DNA from: Diphasiastrum complanatum
Taxonomy: Eukaryota; Streptophyta; Lycopodiopsida; Lycopodiales; Lycopodiaceae
Direction of reading: 5' to 3'
Length of the DNA: 64,000 nt
Assembly (NCBI GenBank): GCA_029204225.1
Contig: CM055092.1
Location: forward strand, 17,726,982-17,790,981
The number at the start of each line of letters is the position of its first letter. Position 1 is the stretch's first letter. Both the position numbers and the translations under genes were made by a program. Positions 1 through 11,051 of the stretch are shown piece by piece. The notes under the pieces are model-generated. The model saw only the letters and a list, made by a program, of their open reading frames with translations. It was not told the origin of the DNA and did no database searches.

Positions 1-466
1 TGGGTCAAACGTTGCAGCTTCAATTTGTAGGGTTTTAGGCCCTCTGGACCCATGGACCAGTTTTGGGGCTTGTAAAAAACAATCTAGTTTGAAAATTGGA
101 TTTGAAATTCAAACACATTCGAACGTACTTTGAGATTCATGTATTCTACAAATGTTATCCATTCATTTTGTCTTTGACAATTACTTGTAAGCCATACTAC
201 CTTCTTGATCACTTGCCAAAAATGATTGAATCCAACTATGAAATACTCTTCTTGATCCATGAAACCTTCACATTCTTTGACATACCCATTCAATATGCCT
301 CATGTAGTAAATGCACAACAAAACCACAAACTAGTGACACTTTGAATTTTGGGATACAATAGATTCTTGATACAACCTCGTCACATGTTATGGTACTTGG
401 AACACACTCCAAGTATCTCTTCTCTAAAACAGTATGAACTTTATGAAAATAATGATATGCACCTAC

Positions 467-668
467 CTGCGCAAGATGCTTGATGGCTGTTAGTGACTGA
501 AGAACGATAGTCCAACACAACTTGCTGAAGAATAGAAGACATCCTTCCCTTCAAAGTACATTGTGAATTAACCATCACAGGTGGTACAGGTTCAACAATT
601 GCCAATGGCTCCGTGTAAGACCAAACAGTGGGTGCTCTTCTCTGGTTTGAAGAAGAAAACCAATTTTT
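467..668 (-). other. Possible internal coding exon, unknown gene
   Basis: On the minus strand a 67-codon open segment starts just after a pyrimidine-rich acceptor (TTGTTTTACAG at 679-669). It ends at a strong donor (GCAG|GTAGGT, exon end 467). The translation is varied and not low-complexity (it contains AIVEPVPPVMVNSQCTLKG), but I do not recognise the family. The next in-frame acceptor downstream would leave an intron of only about 43 bp, too short for a plant intron, so the following exon is not identified. It could be a distant exon of the gene starting at 4024, part of another gene, or chance. Confidence 0.25.
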
Positions 669-2412
669 CTGTAAAACAACCACACCTATAAGCTTTATCT
701 ATCTTCATAATGAATTGGTAAAGAGTAAAGACCTGAATTAACTAGTTTAGATGGCTAGCTAAGTTTTTCAAAAAGAGAAGTATGACTAGCTTCAAGTTCG
801 TAATTCAAAATAGACTCAAAGTTAACTATTCAACAAGGCCCAATTTCAACATTGATCATAGGACTAAAAGCAAATATGATCTCTTATTCTGGGAAAGAAG
901 ACACAGAAAGATTGCTTGAGAAACCACTTGCTTACGAGTATACAAATAGATCCTAACACGGCTATATACAGGCTATATCCCTATTATATGTAGCCTGTCA
1001 ACTAGAATCGAAGGGCAGCCCCGTACAACGATAGCCAAATTTCAAACTATTCGAGATGCCATTTCCCGATTCACCACAGCCTTATCTCTAAATGGAGCTA
1101 GCACAGAGAACGGCATAAAAAATGAATGTAGGATTAAACTTTCCATCTGATTCATCTCTAAAACACCTCTAAAAATTGTTTTGAGAAAAATTAGACATTG
1201 CAATCCGCGTATGGTTCCATAAAGAGTTGCTAGCCATATCAAGCATTTAATTTCTGACTTGAAGACTGCTTTTAGTGCCTTTGTTACATTAATTTTCTTA
1301 TATTTATGGGGAAATCCATGAAGATCTGAACCCTGAAGCAATACATGGTTGACAGATCAAGTACAATTCAAAAGGACAGACTTATGGAGGAGGCACATGA
1401 GGCAGAAACGAAAATCAAAGCAGCAGCAGATACTCATTATAACCATGCACTCGTAGGGACTCTCTTGCCAGCTTTGAAACTTCACTATGTTGGGAATAGT
1501 AGCAAATATTATCATGAGAGCATGCTTGAAAAGGATGAGTTTCTCGGGTTTTCAAGTCCAAGGTTGCTTGGAAGAAGATGCTTAGACAGGTGGGCAACAC
1601 CGCACAATTGACTTACAGTATTACTAATGCTCTTGATGCTGACCGGAGTACTCATTGTTATTCTTGGAGTGACTGCATTTCAACATGCCATAGTTTTTGG
1701 GGGCAATTGCTTAAAGTGTGGTCAGCACCTGACCTTCAGGCATTTCATTGTACCACATCAAGCAGAGTAGGGTCATGATTAGAGGATGTATATGCAAAGA
1801 TAGCATGATCTAGTCTCTCTAAAGATGCAGCTTCAATTCCTACGGAGACAGGAAACCTCTGAACGTCACTAACAGTTTGTTGATTTTAACCATCGCTGGC
1901 TCACTACTAGACTGATGTATGATGAGTAAAGTGATTGTTTCTGTGCGAACTCTCTAAACTGACACCCCTATTGAACATAAGCCATTACATAGTCTCGACA
2001 TAATTGTTAATCTATCTAAACCTTCGCCCTAAGTCCTAGCTTTTGGTTGTAGTCCCAAAGATGCTCAATAATTTAAGCTTGTATCCAACGAAGAGCTGCA
2101 CAAGATAAGCAGACATTGTTTGACATACTTTCTGCCTGTTGGTTAACAGAAACATCTGATTAACATTCATAATCCACACTAACAAGAAGAGAAATACCTT
2201 TCATTCAATAACAAGAAGTGTACTTGAACTCTTCACTTTGTATTATATAATTGCTACTGAGTTAAACTTGAATCCACGATAGAGCAGCTAAAAGAATGGC
2301 GTTTCTTGCCCATTGCTAACTTCACAACTCCTCCAATAGCTTCAGAGGTACTTATTAGGAGACCATATCTCCTACAAAAATCTCTCATGTAAAAATCTCG
2401 AGCATAGCTCTA

Positions 2413-2500
2413 TTCTCTGTTTGAGCCTAGAGAGGTCTTCTCAACCTATTGCTATGTTCTCTATTTGAGCCTAGAGAGGTCTTCTCAACCTATTACTAGC
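2413..2500. repeat. 44-bp tandem duplication
   Basis: A 44-bp unit (beginning TTCTCTGTTTGAGCC) is repeated once in direct orientation with only a few differences. No coding role is apparent. Confidence 0.7.
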
Positions 2501-3205
2501 GTCTACCGCATCTGAGTCATCAACTTTGCATCAGCAGGTATCCATATGGTTCTGGGGGGTTGTCTTGCCTCAACCATAGTTCAACTCAATCAACCACTTA
2601 TTGAACTCTCATCATACGAAAAACCTAATAAGGCCTCAAAATTGATCAACCCTTTCAATCTACCATTTGTCTAGAGATGCTTTCAACTACGAAAACTCAT
2701 GATTGTCTCTCTCTAAAAAGGTGGTTGGCCAAGTCATTGACCAGTACTATTTGCCTTGACCTATCTAAAAATTGTAGTGAATTTTGATATACACACCACC
2801 GTGCTTCAGAGATCACTGGACTACCCTAGCCTTGTGTTGGCAACGCCTGATCACGGTCCAATCTCAACACATATGTGATACCTTGATGCACATAGTTTTG
2901 CCTTGTCCCGCTTTACTCCAAAATTCACAGGAACACTGGGTCACGTCTCGTGACACACCTAGCCTGAAGCGCCGTGTCGTTGTCAGTCGAAAGCAAATCT
3001 GCCTGCCAATTGACCCTCGTGACAATCAGCCCATCTGGGGTTATGTTTGGCCGGACTGTAACGGAATAATATTGTGCACCATCTGATTCGTTAAAACCAA
3101 CAATCAAGACACCGTAACTGGGGCACCTCTCCTTGTGCTAAAACTTAATGCCTGGAATCATAACTTGACAATAAGAATCAGCCTCCTCTACTTAGAATCA
3201 GAGGT

Positions 3206-4024
3206 TCAACTCCCTTGAGTCAAATCCAAGAGAAAGAACACAATATGAATCAACAATTTACAAAAATTGGATGATACCATGTGATTCTGAGCCCCGGTAA
3301 ACAGATTTTTCAGGCTTGAAAGCAGGCCTCCTTCCTTACTACAAAATATATTCCAATGCAATGCCTTACTCAGACCGCCAAGCATCTTAGAAAAAAAGGA
3401 TCTATGAATCGCCTTTCTTTTAAGTCTAACTCGAAATTCCCCAATTTGCTCTCCACCTTGAACTAATTTTCCATTGTAAAAAGTTTGACGTGGTCTTTCA
3501 ATCGCAGCATCCTCGTCTTTCACTGTACGGCTTGTACGGACATGCCAGCCTTGTACGGCATCTTCTATTACATCCTCTTCCCTAAACTGCAAGTCCGAAG
3601 GCTTCAGTTCCGTAGAGATCTTTTCAAGAGGAAGAAATGCCATCTTCTGGCCAAACATCGGCTTTCCATGCTGAATTCCCTGAATATTTTCGCCATTATA
3701 ATTATCATTGTTTCCATTAGAACTACCTCTCTGGACATAATATTCCAGCACAGAAGGGAATTGAGACTCAGTAGCCTTGTCCTCAGGGGCTTTCCCTATG
3801 CCATGGATGCTATCCACCGCAAAGACGTCGCTGGATGAATGCGCTTGTGATTCCACATGATGTTTGACTGGGGTTTTTGCATCAGAATCAGCAATTCCCT
3901 GAATAATTGTCCCCGGAAACGTATCATGCTCAGCTTGCTGCAGGGAATGGCTCCAGGACAGGCCGATGCAGAGGTGAAGACATAGCAGCAGCAGCAGCAG
4001 CATCAGAGAGGGCAGATCATCCAT
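3206..4024 (-). CDS. Predicted secreted protein or first exon, unknown family
   Basis: A 272-codon ORF starts at an ATG in good context (GCCATGGAT). Residues 1 to about 25 form a classic signal peptide: MDDLPS, then a Leu-rich core, then a small-residue region near LSWS. The mature part is polar and acidic, with an Asn/Gly-rich patch near residues 100-112, a basic RLKRK stretch near 200 and a hydrophobic C-terminus. No catalytic or structural motif is recognised. The sequence has possible splice donors near the 3' end (for example ATG|GTATC), so the hydrophobic tail may be read-through into an intron and this may be exon 1 of a longer gene. Support for a real gene comes from the TATA box about 85 bp upstream and three G-boxes beyond it. 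An extracellular role is inferred from the signal peptide alone. Confidence 0.5.
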   Translation of the reverse strand: MDDLPSLMLLLLLLCLHLCIGLSWSHSLQQAEHDTFPGTIIQGIADSDAKTPVKHHVESQAHSSSDVFAVDSIHGIGKAPEDKATESQFPSVLEYYVQRGSSNGNNDNYNGENIQGIQHGKPMFGQKMAFLPLEKISTELKPSDLQFREEDVIEDAVQGWHVRTSRTVKDEDAAIERPRQTFYNGKLVQGGEQIGEFRVRLKRKAIHRSFFSKMLGGLSKALHWNIFCSKEGGLLSSLKNLFTGAQNHMVSSNFCKLLIHIVFFLLDLTQGS

Positions 4025-4106
4025 GGCGCCAAGGCAACAGCAGCAGCAGAGGAAGAAGAAGAACGAAAGCAGAGCAATGAAAGAGAAAAAGGAAGCATCG
4101 TTGGTG

Positions 4107-4416
4107 CTTTATATCTCCCAGCATGGTATGTTCTACCTTCCACCACTTGGATTTTTCCACGTGGCAACTACGCTCGTGATGAGATCCAACGGTGCCCAGT
4201 GCTGGAGTTTCCGTGCGATGGAGACACGAGGGTTCTCGCTCCCTCCGTGTTCCAAGCTTTTGACCGACTGAGTGCTCGCTAGACGTGTGCCACGTGGCCT
4301 TGATCGGACGGCCGATACTTGAGGTTGCACGTCGTTAAGCGTGCTTTTCTTTCTCTTTCACATCAGCTTACAATTCAACCTTCCATGACGTCGACTAGGT
4401 GTCGTTGCGACACGTG
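4107..4416 (-). promoter_or_regulatory. Promoter with TATA box and three G-boxes
   Basis: Reading on the minus strand towards the ATG at 4024, a TATA-like GATATAAAGC lies at about 4107-4116. Upstream are three CACGTG cores at 4158-4163, 4291-4296 and 4411-4416, each within CACGTGGC-type ABRE/G-box context on one strand. A TGACGTC half-palindrome lies at 4386-4392. In plants these are sites for bZIP and bHLH factors linked to ABA or light. The spacing from TATA to ATG (about 85 bp) suits a short 5' UTR. Regulation is inferred from motifs only. Confidence 0.5.
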
Positions 4417-4730
4417 GCAGGGGCAGGGGCATCACCTAAACTGAGGGGCGGGGCTGGTGCTTGGCCGCTGTCCTGGGCATTGGGCAGCCCAAGAACGGCG
4501 CTGGGCAGGTGCAAGGTGGCGCTCCAGGCACTTGCACGCCCGGGCACGCACATGTAAGAACATGGAAAAGTTTGCATATATGTTCTCTCTCAATAATCTC
4601 ATAAAAATGTTTATGGGATAAATTTTGGTTGCCCGAACACATGGCGCCCGGGCATCCAATTTAAAAAAAAAAAAACATGTGGTTGTGGTGGAGCTGGGGC
4701 CAAAACGGGCAGTGCTTTGAAGATGCAGCG

Positions 4731-4756
4731 CCCCCCCCCCCCCCCCACCCCCCCCC
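4731..4756. repeat. Poly-C tract (G-quadruplex-capable complement)
   Basis: There are 26 bases of cytosine broken by one A at 4747. The complementary strand is a continuous G-run able to form G-quadruplexes. Length in such a tract is error-prone in sequencing. Confidence 0.85.
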
Positions 4757-4980
4757 TCTTTCCCATTTTTTAAACTTTTCTTTTGAGATCATTATTGGCC
4801 ATGCTTTCCTAGGGTGAGCATGTTCTGCATCAAGAGTGTTGTGGTGTTGGTGGTGGCCCATAGATCTAACTGGGAGTCATGATACCATATGGCACAATTT
4901 TGGAAAGATACTGGTATCATTCCCCATTTTCACTAGTAGATGGCTCCACGGCTCCACGACCACCACTGATATCATTGTAG

Positions 4981-5198
4981 TGGTGGTGCAAAATACGCTA
5001 CTCGACTTTCCTATGTTTAGGGTATCTTATTTAATGTTGAGAAAAGTTACATGGTGCACTGTTTATGTCGTTTTTAGCTTGGTGGTGCAAAATACACTGC
5101 TTTTCCATGTTTAGGTCCTAAGGTTTATTATTCAATGTTGAGGAAAGTGACATGGCACAATATTCAATGAAGTTAGATTTTATGTCATTTTTAGCTTT
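4981..5198. repeat. Imperfect direct duplication of about 100-120 bp
   Basis: Two copies begin TGGTGGTGCAAAATAC (4981 and 5080) and end near TTTTTAGCTT (before 5080 and before 5199). They share blocks such as CCATGTTTAGG/CTATGTTTAGG and TTAATGTTGAGAAAAG/TTCAATGTTGAGGAAAG. The second copy has an insertion of about 20 bp. No coding function is seen. Confidence 0.6.
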
Positions 5199-5849
5199 GC
5201 ATGCTAAAGCTATTACGATAATTATCTCAAGAGCATGTCATAGATGAGTTTAGTTAGGCATTAAAATGTTTTTGGGCCTTGCCTTTCAAAGGCTATTAAT
5301 ACTATGTGTTGAGGAGTTTGAAAAAACGTTTGTTAAAGGATAAATGATGGTTGTCTTTTCCACTTTTGAGGTTTGGACTTTAGTGGAGGGCTCAATTACC
5401 CAACATGAAAGTGAGTTACATGCATCCTTTAAAAAAGAAAAAGCAAACAAATTTATTTGGCTATTGCATCATGCATGCTCAATTATGGACATGCACATTA
5501 TAATAATCCCTTATGTGAGTAATTGAACTAAACGCTGATGCATGCTTTGATTCCACAATGTTCTACTTTCTTCTTATTGTGCTCTATGAATTCATCCAAA
5601 TTGCTACATGATGAGCTAGAAATGGTGTTGGAGGTACATGATTAGATTGCTTGCTACTCGCATTGCAGCAACTGATCCTCATTGTTGTGTTTGCTTGCGG
5701 CCCTATAGGATTTCTGATTGAACATGCAAAGATTGTGGTGTGTACAAGACACATCTATGGCTAGTGTATATAATTTATTCTCCCTTCTAGACCTTCTTGT
5801 TTAAGTAGTTTTAAACTTTCTTAGAATCTATCTATCTTCGCCCACAGGG

Positions 5850-6792
5850 GATGCATTCATGACAAACCATCAAGAAGCATCAGATGACAGCTCCTTGTTT
5901 CTCGATTCCGGAGCCACTCAACATATGACTAGCCATATCGGCTCTTTTGAATACTATACACCTTACCGTACCAAGAAGTATATTCACCTGGGCGACAATA
6001 GCGCACATGCTATCAAAGGTGAAGGTACAATAATATTAAGCTTTGCGAATGATCGATTCAAACTACTCTCAAGTGTCCTTCATGTACCAAATCTTTGTAC
6101 AAATATGCTCTCTGTAAGCAGAATTATAGATTTAGGACACAAAGTATAATTCGAATCAGATCAATGTAAAGTAATTGATAGGACATGCAAGATCCTAGCA
6201 CTCGGGAAGAGGCATGGATACTTGTACAAACTAAGTCATTGTTATTCTGCCTTTAATCAGGCTCTCAGTACTTCTGTTCAGATCAATAAAAGTTTACTTT
6301 GGCATTATGGACTTGGTCATTTGACTCATGCTTCTATTTTGCACATGTCTAAGCAGTCTATTGTACTTGATCTTGACTATCCGAATAGGAAAGTCAAACT
6401 ACTTGTCTGTCAAGATTGTATAGTCAGTAAGCAGGCCAAGAAACCTTTTAGATCAAGCCACTAGCATGTTGCTAGAGGACTATTAGACATTGTACATACA
6501 GACATATGTGGCCCAATGTAGAATCCTTTATTGAAGGATGCAAAGTATTTTATTACTTTTATTGATGAATTTTCAGACAATTGTGTATTTTATCAAGAAG
6601 AAATCATAAGCCTTCAACTTCTTTAAGATTTTCAAGGAGCGTGTAGAGAAAGAAACTAGCAAGAAAATCAAAGCCCTGAGGTCCGACAACAGTGGAGAGT
6701 ATATCTCTACTGAATTCAAGGAGTACTGCCTCAGCCAAGGCATTGAACAATAGTTCATAACTCCCTATTCGCCTTAGTCTAATGGATTAGCG
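5850..6792 (+). pseudogene. Ty1/copia Gag-Pol remnant (protease-integrase)
   Basis: Pieces of a copia polyprotein occur in order. A retropepsin with its active-site DSGATQHMT lies in 5859-6149. A GAG-pre-integrase zinc region (WHYGLGH and CQDCIVSKQAKK) lies in 6222-6464. Integrase core fragments follow with the first Asp (VHTDICGP, about 6490) and second Asp (LRSDNSGEY, about 6685). Stops and frameshifts separate them, and similarity ends at about 6790 just before the catalytic Glu region. No RT, RNase H or LTR belonging to it is visible. This is an old truncated copy. Confidence 0.85.
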
Positions 6793-7866
6793 TTTTTTCT
6801 TCAAAAACTTGATTTTTGGAGCTTCAAACGCTAATGCACAGAACTAAAAAGTTCTTCATCTCGTCATTCCGGTCGTCCGGATTATACACACTTATGTCTC
6901 CAGACCTCTGTTCGCTCAAGAAAACATGAAAACAATGCTTTTTCCCCAAAATTTGCTTGCCAAGCGGTTTTACGTAACTGCTTAAGTTCCTTCGAGATGT
7001 CATAACTTTCATATGACTCATCGGATAGTGATGCGATAGAAAGAAAAGCTCTAATTTTTGTCATCTACGCATTGATATATATATATATAGATATATTGCA
7101 CATGTTCTGAGTACTTTAAAAATTCATCAATTTTGAAATCATTTACTATAGTAGATATTTGGTCATGGACTGCTTTTCTACAAGACCATTAGTAGATGCA
7201 CCTATGTCATCAACTAATATCGCCTCTTTGGCAAAAGAAGTTGCTACATTGCAAAAACAATTAGAAGCACTTCAATCAAGTTGCCAATGCTCTTGTTTAA
7301 TAGACGACTCCAATGATGATGAAGACAGTTTACCCGTTCAAAATCTCTTATGGAATAATTCAAAATGTACCAACAATTATTCATCCGAAGATTTTGATGA
7401 AGATGAAGAACCAACTTCAATCAGAGAAATCTAATCCAATTGAAACAATTAATCAAACGTATCCTATTCTTGATTATTGCAAGTTGGACAGAAATTCAAA
7501 TTCAAAAGATGATAATCATACGAATGAGAAAATGATCATTCTATGGTCAATACTCTACAACCGTCTATTATAAAAAAAACAAATTAAAAAATGGAACCAT
7601 ATTTGAACAATAATATAATAACAAACTCATTGAAATTTAAAATTAATAATGATAATCTTGACACTCTTGATTTTGCAGGTGTTTTCAAGATTCCAACAAC
7701 AACTATTGTTCATCAAAAAGCTATAATATACATTTCAATAATTACTGTTCCAATGATATGCAACGTTGATCATCAACATCACATGCCGGTGTTGATAAGC
7801 ATATACCTAGAGTTTCATCCTTCTTAAAAGATCCAAAGACAAGGTTCTATTTTAAGTGAGAGAGAA
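6793..7866 (+). other. Probable TE-derived leader or gag-like debris
   Basis: Similarity to the copia remnant stops abruptly at 6793. A short (TA)n run lies at about 7074-7096. An ORF at 7159-7434 encodes an acidic protein with a short coiled-coil-like heptad stretch (LAKEVATLQKQLEALQ). Another at 7591-7827 has no recognised motif. The strand ends in a purine-rich run (AAGTGAGAGAGAA) abutting the LTR-like block at 7867, which would fit a polypurine tract. I do not recognise the proteins. Confidence 0.3.
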
Positions 7867-8557
<691 letters not shown>

Positions 8558-8906
8558 TGGTATCAAAATTAGTACTATTTTTTTTAATGTTTCAGATTTT
8601 TTATATCTCAAATTATGATACTACCCTTTGAAAAGAGTATTTTTAACAATTCATACATGTTTATGCCCGGATGTTGGTATCACACTTGTGATACTGGCCT
8701 AGTCTATACCAATCTACAACTCGTATACCTCCTTATATTGATAGTATTTAATTTTTTTAAAACTGCAATACCTTGACTCTACTGGTATCAAATATTATGA
8801 TACCTGCCCAACACTGGACCGAACCAATGTTTTGGAAATCTCAAAAGTATTGTTGTTTCAACTTCTATATTATAGATCGTAGATCTAGATTTGTCTTACA
8901 TTGTTA

Positions 8907-9246
8907 AAATCGACGCAAGTGATTCGGTGATTGGAGCAGTTTTTTGCAAAATGATAGGCTGATAGTATTTAAGAGCAAGGAACTCACTAGAACACAGTTG
9001 TATTATACAATTCATGAGAAAGAATTATTTGTTATGATTCATACACTTAAGACTTGGGGACACTATCTATATGGTAATTAGTTTATAGTGTTTACAGATC
9101 AACAACCTTTGAAATACTTTGCAATCAACACGATCTAAAGGGTCGTAAAGCTCAATGGGCTGAGCTTATACAATAATGAGATCCGATATGTTAAAAACAA
9201 CTCTAACCAACTTGCAGATGCTCTTAGTCGCGGATTGGTGAATTAA
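8907..9246 (+). pseudogene. Ty3/gypsy RNase H remnant
   Basis: Translated fragments with stops give KIDASDSVIGAVF, YYTIHEKELFVMIHTLKTWGHYL, VFTDQQPLKYF and NNSNQLADALSRG. In order these are the RNase H landmarks of Ty3/gypsy Pol (TDAS, YxxxEKELLA, VxTDHxxL, NxxADALSR). Frameshifts and stops make it non-functional. It may be the 3' end of the element whose candidate LTR lies at 7867-8557. Confidence 0.8.
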
Positions 9247-11051
9247 ATAAATTTTCATTCACCTAGATATATCCTTTGTTGAAAATGTATGAAATGATTC
9301 TCATTTTGGTTGGATATGAAAGTTGATTAAGACCGAAATGAATGAGAATGACATTGGGATGGACTCACAAGGATAAAATTGTACAAACTTTTTGCTTGTG
9401 TTGTGATAAAATAAAGAAGAGAATTCTTTTTCAATGTCATCATGTACCTTCTTGTGCAGTGTGAAACATTCATGTACTTGACTTATTTTGACATTTTAGA
9501 GGACAAATTTCTATATAACCTTGACATGGTTTTTTCACATGTGTAAAATCATGTTAGTATACTATTTTTTTATGGTTTCAAGTAACCTTAGTCATTTGGA
9601 CACAAATAGTTCATTTTTATATAGATTGGCAATTTTGGCCAATACAACTAGTTTAGGCTAGATGGTGACTATTTGAAAGTATATGAATCTGTCTCATCTA
9701 TAAATAATAAGTAGTTTGTGGAGAAAGGATTAGCCAATGTTCATTTGTGATTTGGAAAAGTTTTGGTAAAATACTATCATTCATTTTTGGCTCTCTACTA
9801 CATGTGTGTAGAGATTGGGTTGTAAGCGTGATGTATGTACAATTTGTGAATAAACTAAATGAATTTATGTTGTTGTATAACCTATTTACAAAGGCCGATA
9901 TTCAAATCTAAGGAAGTTTCAAGTTATGTTTGATTCTTGTTAGCCAAATTTTTGTCACCAAAAATCGGGCTAGTTTGAGCGAGAATCTTGCATAGAATCA
10001 TTGGATGGATATCTGTATGTAAGAGGACTCACAAAGTTTGATGCAAAACATTGAGACAGGGAGGGGTCCTCTTAATGTGGCTAGAATAGAATTTTGATAG
10101 TATTCTATTTAGAGACGTATTGCATAATGTTGTATAAAGGGCCATGAAACAATGAGCTGAGACAATGAAGGAGAGACACTTTTAAGGAAGAAAGTTATGG
10201 TAATGTGGATGAACCTATAAGGAGCTACATTCACTTATGAGTGGTGGTTCTATGCTAGAAGGGACAAATTTAGGAGCATGTTCAATTTTGAATGGTTTAA
10301 TGCAAGATGGAGCATCTATCACCTATGAGATGTTTTAAGAAAAAATTAATATCTAATTCTCCAACTATGGAAAATCCAAACACAAATTGATGGTTGGCAG
10401 TGCTTATCTCATCATCAAACATAAAGCTTAAAGCATGCCTCGAGTCTCACTTTATGAATGTGATCAAGTTTAGTAGTGTAAGTCCTTGGCTTGAAATTCA
10501 ATACTCGGAAAAATTGGGTTGCCCACTTTGGCTATTTTCAGTATCTATGGCAAAAAGCTTTTAAAGTTATGGCATTGTTGTGGAAAAATTTGAGTTGCCC
10601 ACTTTGGCTATTTTCAGTATTTATGACAAAAAGCTTTTAAAGTTATGGCATTGTTGTGGGGGGGTTACTTGTGAAAGAATCATACATCTAGAGACCCAAT
10701 TTCAGTCAATATCAACATTGTTGAAGCTCTGATTTGATTTACTAACAGCTAAACTCCGTGAAAAGATGCTTATGTTTCAGAAGATGTATCACAATAGTTG
10801 GTAGATAGAAATGGATGACATGTATGTCTCCATATTTCTACCAGGATATCAATTCCATAAGACCCCCTTTTTCTTTTAAAAATCTGAATTCTACCATTTG
10901 CCATCAAATCTTAGTGAGCTAGAAAATTATGCATCACCCCTTTATTTGCCTAGATGCTTTGTGAGATCACTTGGTTTCAGAATTGGAAAGCTTGGCATAA
11001 GTAGATATGTGAATAGCATGCATTCAGTGTCTGCATCCAGAAAGATGAGAT
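9247..11051. other. No gene seen; TE-like AT-rich DNA
   Basis: No ORF with a recognisable motif is found. A 75-bp tandem duplication lies at 10507-10658. The last 150 bp lie directly 3' of the P450 stop codon and should include its 3' UTR. No polyadenylation site can be fixed. Confidence 0.4.
10507..10658. repeat. 75-bp tandem duplication
   Basis: Two adjacent direct copies of a 75-bp unit containing TTGCCCACTTTGGC and AAAAAGCTTTTAAAG, with only a handful of differences. It is non-coding. Confidence 0.85.

Larger units (their letters stand above)
1..3205. other. Sparse region, no firm gene
   Basis: I see no complete gene or recognisable TE domain in this stretch. It holds one exon-like segment (467-668, minus) and a short tandem duplication (2413-2500), each listed separately. 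The remaining ORFs are under about 100 codons and show no family motif. It lies 3' of the secreted-protein ORF at 3206-4024, so it could contain later exons or the 3' UTR of that gene. No exon chain could be built with confidence. Confidence 0.4.
4417..5850. other. Non-coding stretch with simple repeats
   Basis: No gene is seen. The stretch contains a GC-rich patch (4420-4560), a poly-A run near 4663, a C homopolymer tract (4731-4756) and an imperfect direct duplication (4981-5198). Zinc-knuckle-like Cys codons near 5680-5740 may be the last trace of gag from the copia remnant that follows. Confidence 0.4.

Noticed and set aside
290-466. Second exon joined to the exon-like block at 467-668
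   Set aside because: The reading phase fits an acceptor at about 424, but the implied intron would be only about 43 bp, below the usual plant minimum.
7159-7827. Pararetrovirus-like (caulimovirid) coding remnant
   Set aside because: The acidic coiled-coil-like ORFs have no diagnostic motif, and the nearby RNase H fragment reads as Ty3/gypsy. Evidence is insufficient.
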